From Proteiniphilum sp. (GTDB lineage: Bacteria > Bacteroidota > Bacteroidia > Bacteroidales > Dysgonomonadaceae): a DNA stretch of 64,000 nucleotides. Under the pieces are notes generated by a model, which saw only the letters and a list, made by a program, of their open reading frames with translations, ran no database searches and had not been told where the DNA came from. Position numbers and translations under genes: made by a program. Shown here piece by piece: positions 1 through 8,466 of the stretch (position 1 is its first letter; every line of letters starts with the position of its first letter). The stretch lies in contig JAHDQF010000022.1 of the NCBI GenBank assembly GCA_018433945.1, positions 38,156 to 102,155 on the forward strand. Reading direction: 5' to 3'.

Positions 1-32
1 ACCCCGGAAGCCTTTCAACGGGCTTACGGGGT
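1..32. terminator. hairpin, possible bidirectional terminator
   Basis: ACCCCG at 1-6 pairs with CGGGGT at 27-32 and AAGCC at 8-12 pairs with GGCTT at 21-25, with one mismatch between and an 8-base loop. No clear T-run follows on the plus strand. It sits about 45 bases beyond the stop of the minus-strand gene that ends at 79, so it could end that transcript or one entering from outside the window. Confidence 0.5.
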
Positions 33-78
33 TTCAATCAGAGCGGATCAACCTTTTAGGTTGAAGAAGCATGCCTGG

Positions 79-552
79 TTAGTTTGTGCGTGGAGTGTTC
101 CGGTTCATACCGCGTCCTCCCGAATTGCGTCTTCCTCGCATTTCTCGCATCTGCTCGTTACGATACGTTTTCCACTGTTCCATTTTTTCCTTACCGATAA
201 TTTTTTCCAGTTCGGCATCGTTTTCGGCAAGTGCTTTACTACGCATTTCCATCATTTCGGCACGACGTGCTTCGCGGTCTTGCGTCATCTCTGCTCTTTT
301 TTCCTGCTGCTGGGCGATCTGTTCTTTACGTTTTGCATCCTGTTGCTCAAACAGCGCTTCCACTTTTGCTTTTTGCTCGTCAGACAATTCGAGTTGCTTG
401 GCCATATTCTCGGCCCGATCCTTTGCCGTCCATCTCATTTCAGTAGGCATACGCCTGCTGTCCTGTTTTTTGTTTTTCGTACTGTCTTGAGCAGAAAGCG
501 AGAAGCTCAGACTGAAAACGGCAACCAGTGCCATCAATGCTACTTTTCTCAT
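79..552 (-). CDS. exported Lys/Glu/Arg-rich protein, DUF4890/Spy-like
   Basis: This is a 157-residue protein. It starts with a signal peptide (MRKVALMALVAVFSLSFSLS then AQ), so it should be periplasmic. The mature part is almost entirely charged alpha-helix (residues ~40-130, rich in K, E, R, Q, M), with an ELSDEQKAKVEALF stretch like the LTxxQ repeats of Spy/CpxP chaperones. The tail is Arg/Gly/Asn-rich. The ATG at 552 is preferred over a further upstream frame start because that would place about 30 non-signal residues before the signal peptide and run into the promoter at 600-607. Function is unknown; a stress-related periplasmic chaperone is only an analogy. Confidence 0.75.
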   Translation of the reverse strand: MRKVALMALVAVFSLSFSLSAQDSTKNKKQDSRRMPTEMRWTAKDRAENMAKQLELSDEQKAKVEALFEQQDAKRKEQIAQQQEKRAEMTQDREARRAEMMEMRSKALAENDAELEKIIGKEKMEQWKTYRNEQMREMRGRRNSGGRGMNRNTPRTN

Positions 553-599
553 ATGAAATAATTTTAAAGAGTGAATAAAAAATACATTCATTAGACGAT

Positions 600-607
600 C
601 AAAGGTA
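600..607 (-). promoter_or_regulatory. -7 element (TACCTTTG)
   Basis: The plus strand reads CAAAGGTA, which is TACCTTTG on the minus strand and matches the Bacteroidetes -7 consensus TAnnTTTG. It lies 48 bases upstream of the start at 552. Confidence 0.6.
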
Positions 608-917
608 GGTAAATGTTTAAAATAAAAACTCCCGGTTAACATCATTTCATGAAGTTAAGTTTCATTATTTCAGTCATCTGTCAAATTAGCAAGGGCGTTC
701 GTGCGGAGATACTCCCGCTTCGTCGATAAAAATGATTGATTGGTCTATTCCTGGATTGTTCCATTTTTTTAACTGTTTTCGGGTATTTCACTGGGACTTC
801 AAAAGTTTGGGCAATATTTGCCTGTGCAAACCGATGAGATAAGAGCTATTGACATGGGTATTCCGGGTGTGAAATCAATATCGCAATAATATTATCAGGA
901 TCTATCAGAAATTTGTG

Positions 918-925
918 TAAATTTG
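918..925 (+). promoter_or_regulatory. -7 element (TAAATTTG)
   Basis: TAAATTTG matches TAnnTTTG, 24 bases before the ATG at 949. This rules out the alternative in-frame start at 913, which lies upstream of the likely transcription start. Confidence 0.6.
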
Positions 926-948
926 CGCTGCACCCAATCAGCAAAGTC

Positions 949-1365
949 ATGGAGAAAAAATACAAAGCAGATAACGGACAGGCGAATCTTTATTGGGGAA
1001 TTGCAGCAATCATACTGCTGGGCGTTGTCATCTACAGGTTTATGCATGACGAAAGCATATGGAACTACATCCTTTATTTTGGTTTCGTCATTCTCTTTAT
1101 GATGTCTACCACAATCAAAGAATACACCATCACCACACTGAATTTTCTGGAGATACGTTACGTATTAAAACTCTTCCCTAAAAACAGGCGAATCCCCATA
1201 GGAGATATGGTCGGTTTGAAGAAGATCAAGAAAAATCAGCTGCGTATCGATAAAGTGCTTGGCTATGAGGTGTTGCTGGTAAATGCATCTGACATTGACG
1301 CGCTGATGGCAGAACTGAAAGAACGGAACCCCAGGATCATCATTGCCGGTGAGGATGAAGAGTGA
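949..1365 (+). CDS. membrane-anchored PH-like domain protein
   Basis: This is a 138-residue protein. Two adjacent hydrophobic helices (residues ~14-32 and ~38-54) precede a soluble C-terminal domain. That domain has alternating beta-strand patterning (EYTITTLNFLEIRYVL, RRIPIGDMVGLKKI, YEVLLVNASDIDALMAEL), typical of bacterial PH/YcxB-like domains facing the cytoplasm. It is monocistronic and convergent with proS. No catalytic motif is visible. The precise role is unknown. Confidence 0.7.
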   Translation: MEKKYKADNGQANLYWGIAAIILLGVVIYRFMHDESIWNYILYFGFVILFMMSTTIKEYTITTLNFLEIRYVLKLFPKNRRIPIGDMVGLKKIKKNQLRIDKVLGYEVLLVNASDIDALMAELKERNPRIIIAGEDEE

Positions 1366-1450
1366 TTTCTGCTGATGCAACACAAATCTGTTGAAAAGCG
1401 GTCAGAAGAACCCAGCGATGCTTGATTGTTGCCATCTGCCAGGAGGGAAT

Positions 1451-2932
1451 TTAATATGCCCTGGCGAAGATCACCCGTTGTGGAGAAGGTTTGCCGGTCA
1501 CCATGCACCTTCCGGGGCTCTTATCCCCTTCCATGGGTATGCAACGGATGGTGGCCTTGGTTTCGTTCTTGATCAGCTCTTCGGTTTCGGGTGTGCCATC
1601 CCAGTGGCAGAGCAGGAAGCCACCTTTTTCGATCTCCACCTTAAACTCTTCGTAGCTGTTCACCTCACGGGTCTGTGAAGTGCGGAAGCTGGCCGCCTTG
1701 CGATAGATGTTCTGCTGGATTTCTTCCAGCAGTGCTTTTATGTGTTGTTCGATGCCATCGCAGGAGAGGGTCTCTTTGGTCAGCGTATCGCGACGTGCCA
1801 CCTCCACGGTGTTGTTCTCCAGGTCGCGTCCACCCATGGCGAGCCGCACCGGCACCCCCTTCAGTTCATACTCAGAGAACTTCCAACCCGGCTTCTTGTT
1901 GTCAGAATTGTCGTAACGGACAGAGATGCCCAGATCTTTCAATCCCTTCACGATGCCAGCTACTTTCTCGTTGATCTGCTGCAGTTGTTCCTCATTTTTG
2001 TAGATGGGGATAATCACCACCTGATAAGGGGCCAGCTTCGGGGGTAGCACCAGGCCATTGTCGTCGGAGTGGGACATGATCAGCGCACCCATCAGGCGGG
2101 TTGAGACGCCCCAGGAGGTAGCCCACACGTAATCGCGGTTCCCATTTTTGTCGGTGAACTGTACGTCGAACGCTTTGGCGAAGTTCTGTCCCAGGAAGTG
2201 AGAGGTGCCCGACTGCAATGCCTTGCCATCCTGCATCATCGCCTCAATGGTGTAGGTGTCGAGGGCGCCGGCAAACCGTTCTGACTCCGACTTATGTCCC
2301 TTGATCACCGGCATCGCCATATATTGCTCCGCGAAGTCAGCATAGACATTGATCATCTTCTCTGCTTCTGCTATCGCTTCCTCTTGTGTGGCGTGGGCGG
2401 TGTGTCCCTCCTGCCAGAGGAATTCGGTCGTACGGAGAAAGAGACGCGTACGCATCTCCCAGCGCACCACGTTGGCCCACTGGTTGATCAGCAGCGGCAG
2501 GTCGCGGTACGACTGAATCCAGTTCTTATAGGTGCTCCAGATAATGGTCTCAGAGGTAGGGCGTACGATCAGTTCCTCCTCCAACTTCGCTTCGGGATCT
2601 ACGATCAACCCACTGCCGTTTGGGCCGTTTTTCAGGCGGTAGTGGGTTACCACGGCACACTCCTTGGCAAAACCCTCCACATGATCTGCCTCACGGCTCA
2701 GGTAGGACTTGGGTATGAAGAGCGGGAAGTAGGCATTCTCATGTCCGGTCTCTTTGAACATGTCATCCAACTGGCGCTGCATTTTCTCCCAGATCGCGAA
2801 ACCATATGGTTTGATCACCATGCAGCCGCGTACAGCTGAGTTCTCTGCCAAATCGGCTTTTGTCACTATGTCGAGGTACCACTGAGAATAATCCTTGCTG
2901 CGGGGCGTGAGCTCCTTCAATTCTTTAGCCAT
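1451..2932 (-). CDS. proS: prolyl-tRNA synthetase
   Basis: This 493-residue class II synthetase charges tRNA-Pro with proline in the cytoplasm. The length and the sequence [16 protein letters not shown] fit the eukaryote/archaeon-like ProRS form common in Bacteroidetes, without the large editing insertion of the E. coli type. Motif 2 (VVRWEMRT then [16 protein letters not shown]) and an anticodon-binding domain beginning near [11 protein letters not shown] are visible. The start at 2932 ([17 protein letters not shown]) is chosen because the upstream in-frame extension crosses the -7 element at 2967-2974. It is convergent with the PH-like gene. Confidence 0.96.
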   Translation of the reverse strand: MAKELKELTPRSKDYSQWYLDIVTKADLAENSAVRGCMVIKPYGFAIWEKMQRQLDDMFKETGHENAYFPLFIPKSYLSREADHVEGFAKECAVVTHYRLKNGPNGSGLIVDPEAKLEEELIVRPTSETIIWSTYKNWIQSYRDLPLLINQWANVVRWEMRTRLFLRTTEFLWQEGHTAHATQEEAIAEAEKMINVYADFAEQYMAMPVIKGHKSESERFAGALDTYTIEAMMQDGKALQSGTSHFLGQNFAKAFDVQFTDKNGNRDYVWATSWGVSTRLMGALIMSHSDDNGLVLPPKLAPYQVVIIPIYKNEEQLQQINEKVAGIVKGLKDLGISVRYDNSDNKKPGWKFSEYELKGVPVRLAMGGRDLENNTVEVARRDTLTKETLSCDGIEQHIKALLEEIQQNIYRKAASFRTSQTREVNSYEEFKVEIEKGGFLLCHWDGTPETEELIKNETKATIRCIPMEGDKSPGRCMVTGKPSPQRVIFARAY

Positions 2933-2966
2933 TATCGTGAAAATTCTGTTATCATAATTGCGGCTG

Positions 2967-2974
2967 CAAAGATA
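2967..2974 (-). promoter_or_regulatory. -7 element of proS (TATCTTTG)
   Basis: The plus strand reads CAAAGATA, a perfect TAnnTTTG on the minus strand, 35 bases upstream of the proS ATG. Confidence 0.6.
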
Positions 2975-3086
2975 AGAAAAATTTGGGAATTGGGACAGGA
3001 ATGTATGCGCTTCTACTGTCTCCATTGCTGAAGTGAGCCTGCTCGATTTTAGATTGCTGACTTTTTACACATCACTGTTTCCCATA

Positions 3087-5636
3087 TCAAAAGATCTCCT
3101 GCATATGTGTGATCCTCACCGCTGTTTTGTTGTCTGCTTTCAGCTCCGGTGAACGGATGATGATGGTACGCTGCTCACCCGGCAGAAGGTCGATGAAGTT
3201 ATCGCTGAAGCGTGCCCCCTGGATCGGTATCTCCAGGAAGAGGTCTTTAGCCAGCCGTGGAGAGGTGAGCGTTATCCGGTATTCACCGTCGGCATACTGC
3301 ATGGTGCTTCTGACGGTAGTCTGTGGCAGCTTCAGCTTGTTGGGCCAGTAAAAGAAATGATCCTTGCGGGAGATCACCTTCCCCTCACTATCAGTGAGAT
3401 AGGCGTGTATCAGGGTGTGTGTTTTCTCCTCTTCCCTCAACAGGTCGGAGAGGGGATAGCTCTTCACAATGGTGCTGCTATTGGCCGTGGCATTCACTTT
3501 CTCCCGAAACGCTTTCCGTGTGCCCGCCGTGAAATCAATCACCTGCACCGTGAGGGTCAGTTCATTTCGGTCGTTGAGGTAGTCCGACAGGGTGTAGTAG
3601 TGCAACATCCCATCTTTCTCTTCCACGCCAAGTGCCAGAGGAGCCAGTACGTCACGCATCCGGTAGTGTTGCGCCTTCCAGTTGCCGTAGTAGTCGATGC
3701 TTGACCAGGAGACCACCGGCCAGTCGTCGTTGATCTGCCAGTAGAGTGCTCCCATGCAATAGGGCCTACCACGGCGCATCGCCTCCACCGACTCCTCCAT
3801 GCCATTGCCCTGCATCACCAGCCCCACATAGACGAAATCCTCAAAGCTCTTCGGTTCGGGGTAGTACATCTCCATGTATTTCTTGATGAGGGAGTTGCCG
3901 GTGGATGCTTTCTGATGTACCTGCATCACCTCGCTCTCCAGTGCCCATTGCTCCTGGGGTGCGAAAGAACGGATGGTTTTCATTTCGGGGAACGACTGAA
4001 AGCCAAACTCACTGGCAAAGCGGGGTAACCGGCCGGCCATCGCCTCAAAGGGGAGGTGTCCGTACCAGAGTCCCCAGTCATGTACGTCGCTTGAAGCGAA
4101 CTTCTCCGGGTTGCCCCAGTTGGCGTCGTAGGGTGAGCCATGGATATAACTGCGGGTACCATCCAGCTCCTCCACCAATGAGGGCAGCAGATCACGAAAA
4201 GTCTGGTCATATTTCTCGAACCATGTTTTCATCAATTCAGCCGGATACATCTTCTCCCAGCCCCAGTGTTGCAGGGCTTCATCAATCTCGTTGTTGCCGC
4301 ACCAGAAAGCAAGTGATGGATGATTGCGCAATCGTTTGATGTTGTAGATTGCCTCCTCCCGCACGTTGGAGAGGAAAGCATCATCGGAGGGATAGGGTGT
4401 GCAGGCAAAGATGAAATCCTGCCAAACCAGGATGCCCCGTTCGTCAGCCTGCCGGTAAAATTCCTCATTCTCGTAGATGCCGCCGCCCCAGACACGGACA
4501 AAGTTCATGTTGGCATCTGTAATCTGTTCGAAGAGTCTCTCATAATAGGCTTCATTCTGTTGTGTGGTGAAGATCTCTCCCGGGATGTAGTTGGCCCCCT
4601 TGGCAAAGAGCGGGATGCCGTTCACCTCGAAGTAGAAGGAGCGCCCATGTTGATCTTTTTCCTGCACCAGACGTACGGAACGCAGTCCCGTACGCACCTT
4701 TTTCTCTGTGATCAGCCGGTCGCCATGGTGGAGGGTGATGAAGAAGTCGTATAGATGCTGCTCACCCCAGTTCACCGGCATCCAGCGCTGTGGATCAGTG
4801 ACAGTAGATGGAAAAGAGAGTTGATTGATGCCTCTTGTAAGAATGACACTTTTCTTTTTAGTTGACAGCACCTTCCCGTTCAAGGCATAACCATAGGTAA
4901 GTGTAACCTCTCCCTCACTGAGAGCGTTGATAGCTATCTGATGTTCGATCTCTGCTTTCTCCTCTGTCACTGACAGCTGCTTTACATGGTAATCCTCAAT
5001 ACGGGCATCGTTGAAGAAATGGAGGGATATTGGTTTCCAGATCCCCATTTGTACGATGCGGATGCCCCAGTCCCACCCGAAGTGGTAGGGAGCCTTGCGG
5101 CTGTAGATGCTCAGCTTCTCCTCACGGTGGTCGTTACCTGCCGGGTATTCGTAACCGTAGGTGGCACGGGCTGGCATCATGGTCTCGATGGGGGAGTAAA
5201 AACGGATATAGAGGCTGTTCTTCCCCTCTTTCAGGAGGTTTTTCACCGCAACTTCATGGCCGATGAACATGTTCTGCGACCGAAGGATGCGGGAGCCGTT
5301 GAGGAAGACGTCGGCATGGGTGTCTAATCCTTCGAAAAGGAGTAGCGCCTCATGGTGTTGCAGTTGTGCAGCGGTGACATTGAATGTTTTCTTGAAATCC
5401 CAGTTTTCATTTTCCACCCATTGCAGCTGTTCTTCGTTGGTGCCATAGAAGGGATCCGGTAGCAGGCCGTGGCGTACCAGGTCGCGCTGTACCGAGCCAG
5501 GCACTTCGGCGTCGTACCACTCATCGCTGTTCATCCGGGCAAACTGCCAGCCGTTGTTCAGGGTGATGGTTTCGCTTTGCTGTGCTGTTGACAGCAGGGG
5601 GAGGAGGGTTAAGAGCATGGTGAGGATTCTTCGCAT
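3087..5636 (-). CDS. exported GH2 beta-mannosidase
   Basis: This 849-residue glycoside hydrolase family 2 enzyme is predicted to remove terminal beta-mannose from mannans or N-glycans in the periplasm. It has a signal peptide (MRRILTMLLTLLPLLSTAQ). Next come a jelly-roll sugar-binding domain (~20-190), an Ig-like domain, and a TIM barrel from about 330. The acid/base Glu is in WCGNNE (about E450) and the nucleophile in RFASEFGFQ (about E543). The FGWDWGIR motif is typical of mannosidases rather than galactosidases. The start at 5636 is chosen because the longer frame start is beyond the -7 element at 5664-5671. It stands alone, without SusC/D partners. Confidence 0.9.
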   Translation of the reverse strand: MRRILTMLLTLLPLLSTAQQSETITLNNGWQFARMNSDEWYDAEVPGSVQRDLVRHGLLPDPFYGTNEEQLQWVENENWDFKKTFNVTAAQLQHHEALLLFEGLDTHADVFLNGSRILRSQNMFIGHEVAVKNLLKEGKNSLYIRFYSPIETMMPARATYGYEYPAGNDHREEKLSIYSRKAPYHFGWDWGIRIVQMGIWKPISLHFFNDARIEDYHVKQLSVTEEKAEIEHQIAINALSEGEVTLTYGYALNGKVLSTKKKSVILTRGINQLSFPSTVTDPQRWMPVNWGEQHLYDFFITLHHGDRLITEKKVRTGLRSVRLVQEKDQHGRSFYFEVNGIPLFAKGANYIPGEIFTTQQNEAYYERLFEQITDANMNFVRVWGGGIYENEEFYRQADERGILVWQDFIFACTPYPSDDAFLSNVREEAIYNIKRLRNHPSLAFWCGNNEIDEALQHWGWEKMYPAELMKTWFEKYDQTFRDLLPSLVEELDGTRSYIHGSPYDANWGNPEKFASSDVHDWGLWYGHLPFEAMAGRLPRFASEFGFQSFPEMKTIRSFAPQEQWALESEVMQVHQKASTGNSLIKKYMEMYYPEPKSFEDFVYVGLVMQGNGMEESVEAMRRGRPYCMGALYWQINDDWPVVSWSSIDYYGNWKAQHYRMRDVLAPLALGVEEKDGMLHYYTLSDYLNDRNELTLTVQVIDFTAGTRKAFREKVNATANSSTIVKSYPLSDLLREEEKTHTLIHAYLTDSEGKVISRKDHFFYWPNKLKLPQTTVRSTMQYADGEYRITLTSPRLAKDLFLEIPIQGARFSDNFIDLLPGEQRTIIIRSPELKADNKTAVRITHMQEIF

Positions 5637-5663
5637 AATAATCTGACTGAAATAAATAAGACA

Positions 5664-5671
5664 CAAATGTA
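5664..5671 (-). promoter_or_regulatory. -7 element of the mannosidase gene (TACATTTG)
   Basis: The plus strand reads CAAATGTA, which is TACATTTG on the minus strand, 28 bases before the start codon. Confidence 0.6.
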
Positions 5672-5760
5672 GCGATTCCATTCCGTATCTGCAACTGCAA
5701 ATGAAGAGAAAGAGACCATCACTTTTTCAGCGGCTGGTATCCTTTTTTGATGGAAAATTG

Positions 5761-5768
5761 TACATTTG
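5761..5768 (+). promoter_or_regulatory. -7 element of the RSH gene (TACATTTG)
   Basis: TACATTTG matches TAnnTTTG, 22 bases before the ATG at 5790. It overlaps a TTG at 5766, which therefore cannot be the start codon. Confidence 0.65.
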
Positions 5769-5789
5769 CATTGTCATAACAAGCAAGTG

Positions 5790-7994
5790 ATGCCCATGTC
5801 CGACAACCGCTCCTTTGAACGCCGCGAATTCCTGCTACTCTATCGCAGGCTCTACTCTTTTTTGCGTGATGCGTGGGAGCGTGAGAAGGTTTTGCGACTC
5901 AGGGAGATGGTACGAAGCTCCCTGCAGCAGGCGGATACAGACGATGAAGATGCATTCTTCCAACTGATTGCGAAGATGCGCACCGCGCTGATCGCAGTCG
6001 ACGAGATCGGGCTCCGACAGCCAACAGTAGCCGCCGTGCTGCTCCATCATACAGCAGTTGCCGGGCAGTATCAGCTGGAGGATATCGGTCAACTGTTTGG
6101 TGATGAGGTAGAGGTGATTCTGCGAGGACTAAAGAAGATCAGCCGCTTCAGCGACAAGCGCACGGCAGTGGAGTCGGAGAACTACATGAAGCTGTTGCTC
6201 TCCATGGCTGAAGATATTCGTGTGGTATTTATAATGATTGCCAGGCAGTTGCAGTTGATGCGTGACGCAAAGAATGCGGATCGCTCACGCCAGCTCGATC
6301 TGGCTGTAGAGAGCTCCTATCTCTATGCTCCCCTGGCACATCGTCTGGGTCTTTATGCCATCAAGTCGGAGCTGGAGGATCTCTCCCTCAAGTATACCGA
6401 CCGGGAGTCGTATGATTATGTGGCAAAGAAGCTGAACGAGACCAAGCGCTCCCGCGAGCAGTATATCCGGGCGTTCATTGAGCCGGTAGAGGAGCGGCTC
6501 TCGAAAACAGGCTTGAAGTTTGATATCAAGGGACGTACCAAGTCGATACACTCCATCCTCAACAAGCTGAAGAAACAGAAGATTGAGTTTGAGAATATCT
6601 ACGACCTGTTTGCCATCCGTGTGATCCTGGATGCACCCCCCGATCAGGAGAAGGCGCAGTGCTGGCAGGTCTACTCGGTGATCACCGACATGTACCAGCC
6701 CAATCCCAGGCGGCTGAAGGACTGGCTCTCCATCCCCAAGAGCAATGGCTACGAATCGCTCCATATCACCGTGATGGGACCCGATTCCCGTTGGGTGGAG
6801 GTGCAGATCAGAAGCCGCCGCATGGATGAGATCGCTGAACGGGGGCTGGCGGCCCATTGGAAGTACAAAGGGGTAAAAGAGGAGTCGACACTTGACAGCT
6901 GGCTATCTTCGCTGCGTGAATCGCTTGAGGACAAGGAGGCCAACCTGAGCCAGAAGCTGGCTGATTTCAAGCTGGATCTCTATGAAGAGGAGATCTTTGT
7001 CTTTACACCCAAAGGTGACCTCTACAAATTACCCAGGGGAGCCAGCGTGCTCGACTTTGCCTTTGCCATTCATTCGAAGCTGGGCGCATCCTGCATCTCG
7101 GGCAGGGTCAACGGCAAGAATGTACCCATCAAGCATCAGCTGAAGAGCGGTGACCAGGTAGAGGTCATCACCTCGGCACATCAGACACCCAAGCAGGACT
7201 GGCTCAACTTTGTGGTTACCTCGCGGGCACGCACCAAGATTCGGCAGCTGCTCAAAGAGGAAGCAGGCAAGCAGGTGGATATTGCCAAGGAGACCCTCTC
7301 GCGGCGGATGAAGAACCGTAAGATCGATGTAGATGATTCACACCTGATGCAGCTGATCAAGAAGCTGAAATACAAGACTGTTACTGATTTCTACGCCGAT
7401 ATTGCAGCAGAGAAGCTGGATATCAACTGGGTGATCGATTCTTACCTGGAGATGGAAAACAGAGAGAGCGAGAGCCGTGAGGCTGCTCAGCAGGTGAGTG
7501 CCGGCCAGTTTACCCTGAAAACCGAACCCCGTGAGAGCCACAGTGGTGATGAACTGGTCATCGATCAGAATCTTACAGGGGTGGACTATAAGCTTGCCAG
7601 ATGTTGCAATCCCATCTTTGGTGATGAGATCTTCGGCTTTGTCTCCTCCCAGGGAATCAAGATCCACCGGGTGAACTGTCCCAATGCGCAGGATCTCTTC
7701 TCCCGTTTTGGCTATCGTGTGCTTAAGGCTCGCTGGTCCGGCAGTACCGGCAGTTCCAACTATACCATTGTGTTAAGGGTGATCGGCAACGACCAGATCA
7801 ATATTGTGGCCAACCTGATGTCGATCATCTCAAAGGAGGAGGGGGTACAGATGCGTGCCATCTCCATTGATTCCAATGATGGCCTTTTTCAGGGAAACAT
7901 CTCGGTGATGCTGGCCAACACTTCAATGTTGGAGCAGCTTATCAGGAAGCTGAAAGCGGTGAAAGGGGTGAAGTCGGTAACCCGTCTCAATTAA
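5790..7994 (+). CDS. RelA/SpoT homolog, probably synthetase-only
   Basis: This 734-residue RSH enzyme should make (p)ppGpp. The N-terminal HD hydrolase domain is degenerate. The usual HDxxED motif reads HHTAVAG (residues ~86-92), and the usual LADRLHNMR segment reads IARQLQLMR (~150-158), so metal ligands are lost. The synthetase domain (~247-362) looks intact, with RLKD at ~308-311, IPKSNGYESLH, and the catalytic Glu in VEVQIR (~E337). TGS (~402-462) and C-terminal ACT (~660-734) domains follow. Bacteroidetes often carry one RSH with and one without hydrolase activity; this would be the second kind. The stop codon overlaps that of convergent folK in a shared TTAA. Confidence 0.9.
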   Translation: MPMSDNRSFERREFLLLYRRLYSFLRDAWEREKVLRLREMVRSSLQQADTDDEDAFFQLIAKMRTALIAVDEIGLRQPTVAAVLLHHTAVAGQYQLEDIGQLFGDEVEVILRGLKKISRFSDKRTAVESENYMKLLLSMAEDIRVVFIMIARQLQLMRDAKNADRSRQLDLAVESSYLYAPLAHRLGLYAIKSELEDLSLKYTDRESYDYVAKKLNETKRSREQYIRAFIEPVEERLSKTGLKFDIKGRTKSIHSILNKLKKQKIEFENIYDLFAIRVILDAPPDQEKAQCWQVYSVITDMYQPNPRRLKDWLSIPKSNGYESLHITVMGPDSRWVEVQIRSRRMDEIAERGLAAHWKYKGVKEESTLDSWLSSLRESLEDKEANLSQKLADFKLDLYEEEIFVFTPKGDLYKLPRGASVLDFAFAIHSKLGASCISGRVNGKNVPIKHQLKSGDQVEVITSAHQTPKQDWLNFVVTSRARTKIRQLLKEEAGKQVDIAKETLSRRMKNRKIDVDDSHLMQLIKKLKYKTVTDFYADIAAEKLDINWVIDSYLEMENRESESREAAQQVSAGQFTLKTEPRESHSGDELVIDQNLTGVDYKLARCCNPIFGDEIFGFVSSQGIKIHRVNCPNAQDLFSRFGYRVLKARWSGSTGSSNYTIVLRVIGNDQINIVANLMSIISKEEGVQMRAISIDSNDGLFQGNISVMLANTSMLEQLIRKLKAVKGVKSVTRLN

Positions 7995-8371
7995 AGTGAT
8001 TGGCTCTCTAGGTCGGGGAGCAGTTGTTGTACATACTCCCGCTGAAAATCAGCGGGACGGAGAATCTCATCATTGTAACGAATCAGGTCGATGTCTATGA
8101 CTACCTTCCCCAGGTACTTATCACGCGGCGAACGTCCTACAGCTCGTTCGGTCTGTTTGATTTTTTCAATCACCTCCTCCGGCAAGAGATCCGTTTCAGC
8201 AATTGCCAGCACATTCCGAAAAAGAAAGGAGTAACGATCATCATCCGGTTCCGACAAGACCGACTGACTGAAGAGAATGCCCGGGAAGAGTCGCGTCAGC
8301 ATGCGTTGGGCTTTGTCAATATTGGTCTTTGAGAATGTGTTTGATCCTATGCTTAATAAAATTGTGCTCAT
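7991..8371 (-). CDS. folK: HPPK-like 6-hydroxymethyl-dihydropterin pyrophosphokinase
   Basis: This 126-residue protein is predicted to transfer pyrophosphate from ATP to 6-hydroxymethyl-7,8-dihydropterin in folate synthesis. The N-terminus ILLSIGSNTFSKTNIDKA matches the HPPK GSN opening. The signature segment GRSPRDKYLGKVVIDIDLIRY contains the two metal-binding Asp residues (DID) and the Arg/Lys cluster. It is shorter than E. coli FolK (159 residues), so the call could be an HPPK-fold relative. The start at 8371 is chosen because the -7 element lies just upstream at 8389-8396. Confidence 0.8.
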   Translation of the reverse strand: MSTILLSIGSNTFSKTNIDKAQRMLTRLFPGILFSQSVLSEPDDDRYSFLFRNVLAIAETDLLPEEVIEKIKQTERAVGRSPRDKYLGKVVIDIDLIRYNDEILRPADFQREYVQQLLPDLESQSL

Positions 8372-8388
8372 AATGTTAAATTGAGCGA

Positions 8389-8396
8389 CAAATATA
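8389..8396 (-). promoter_or_regulatory. -7 element of folK (TATATTTG)
   Basis: The plus strand reads CAAATATA, which is TATATTTG on the minus strand, 18 bases before the folK ATG. It is back to back with the promoter at 8438-8445. Confidence 0.6.
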
Positions 8397-8437
8397 CACA
8401 TTTTTGATGAAAATGATCGGCTAAAATCGAAATCTAT

Positions 8438-8445
8438 TATCTTTG
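8438..8445 (+). promoter_or_regulatory. -7 element of the NfeD gene (TATCTTTG)
   Basis: TATCTTTG matches TAnnTTTG and lies 22 bases before the ATG at 8467. Confidence 0.6.
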
Positions 8446-8466
8446 TTCCATTATAACTATTAAAAA

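Larger units (their letters stand above)
553..948. other. intergenic region between divergent genes
   Basis: This stretch holds the two divergent -7 elements listed separately. It also has one open frame on the plus strand (773-889, 38 codons, no proper start, TAA stop) with a protein-like composition ending GIPGVKSISQ. It could be the tail of a lost gene, but I do not recognise the family. Nothing else is seen. Confidence 0.4.

Noticed and set aside
2294-2839. Plus-strand open frame inside proS
   Set aside because: It is fully contained in the antisense of proS, with no motif or promoter of its own.
5766-5789. Upstream TTG start for the RelA/SpoT homolog
   Set aside because: It overlaps the -7 element, so it cannot be on the transcript.
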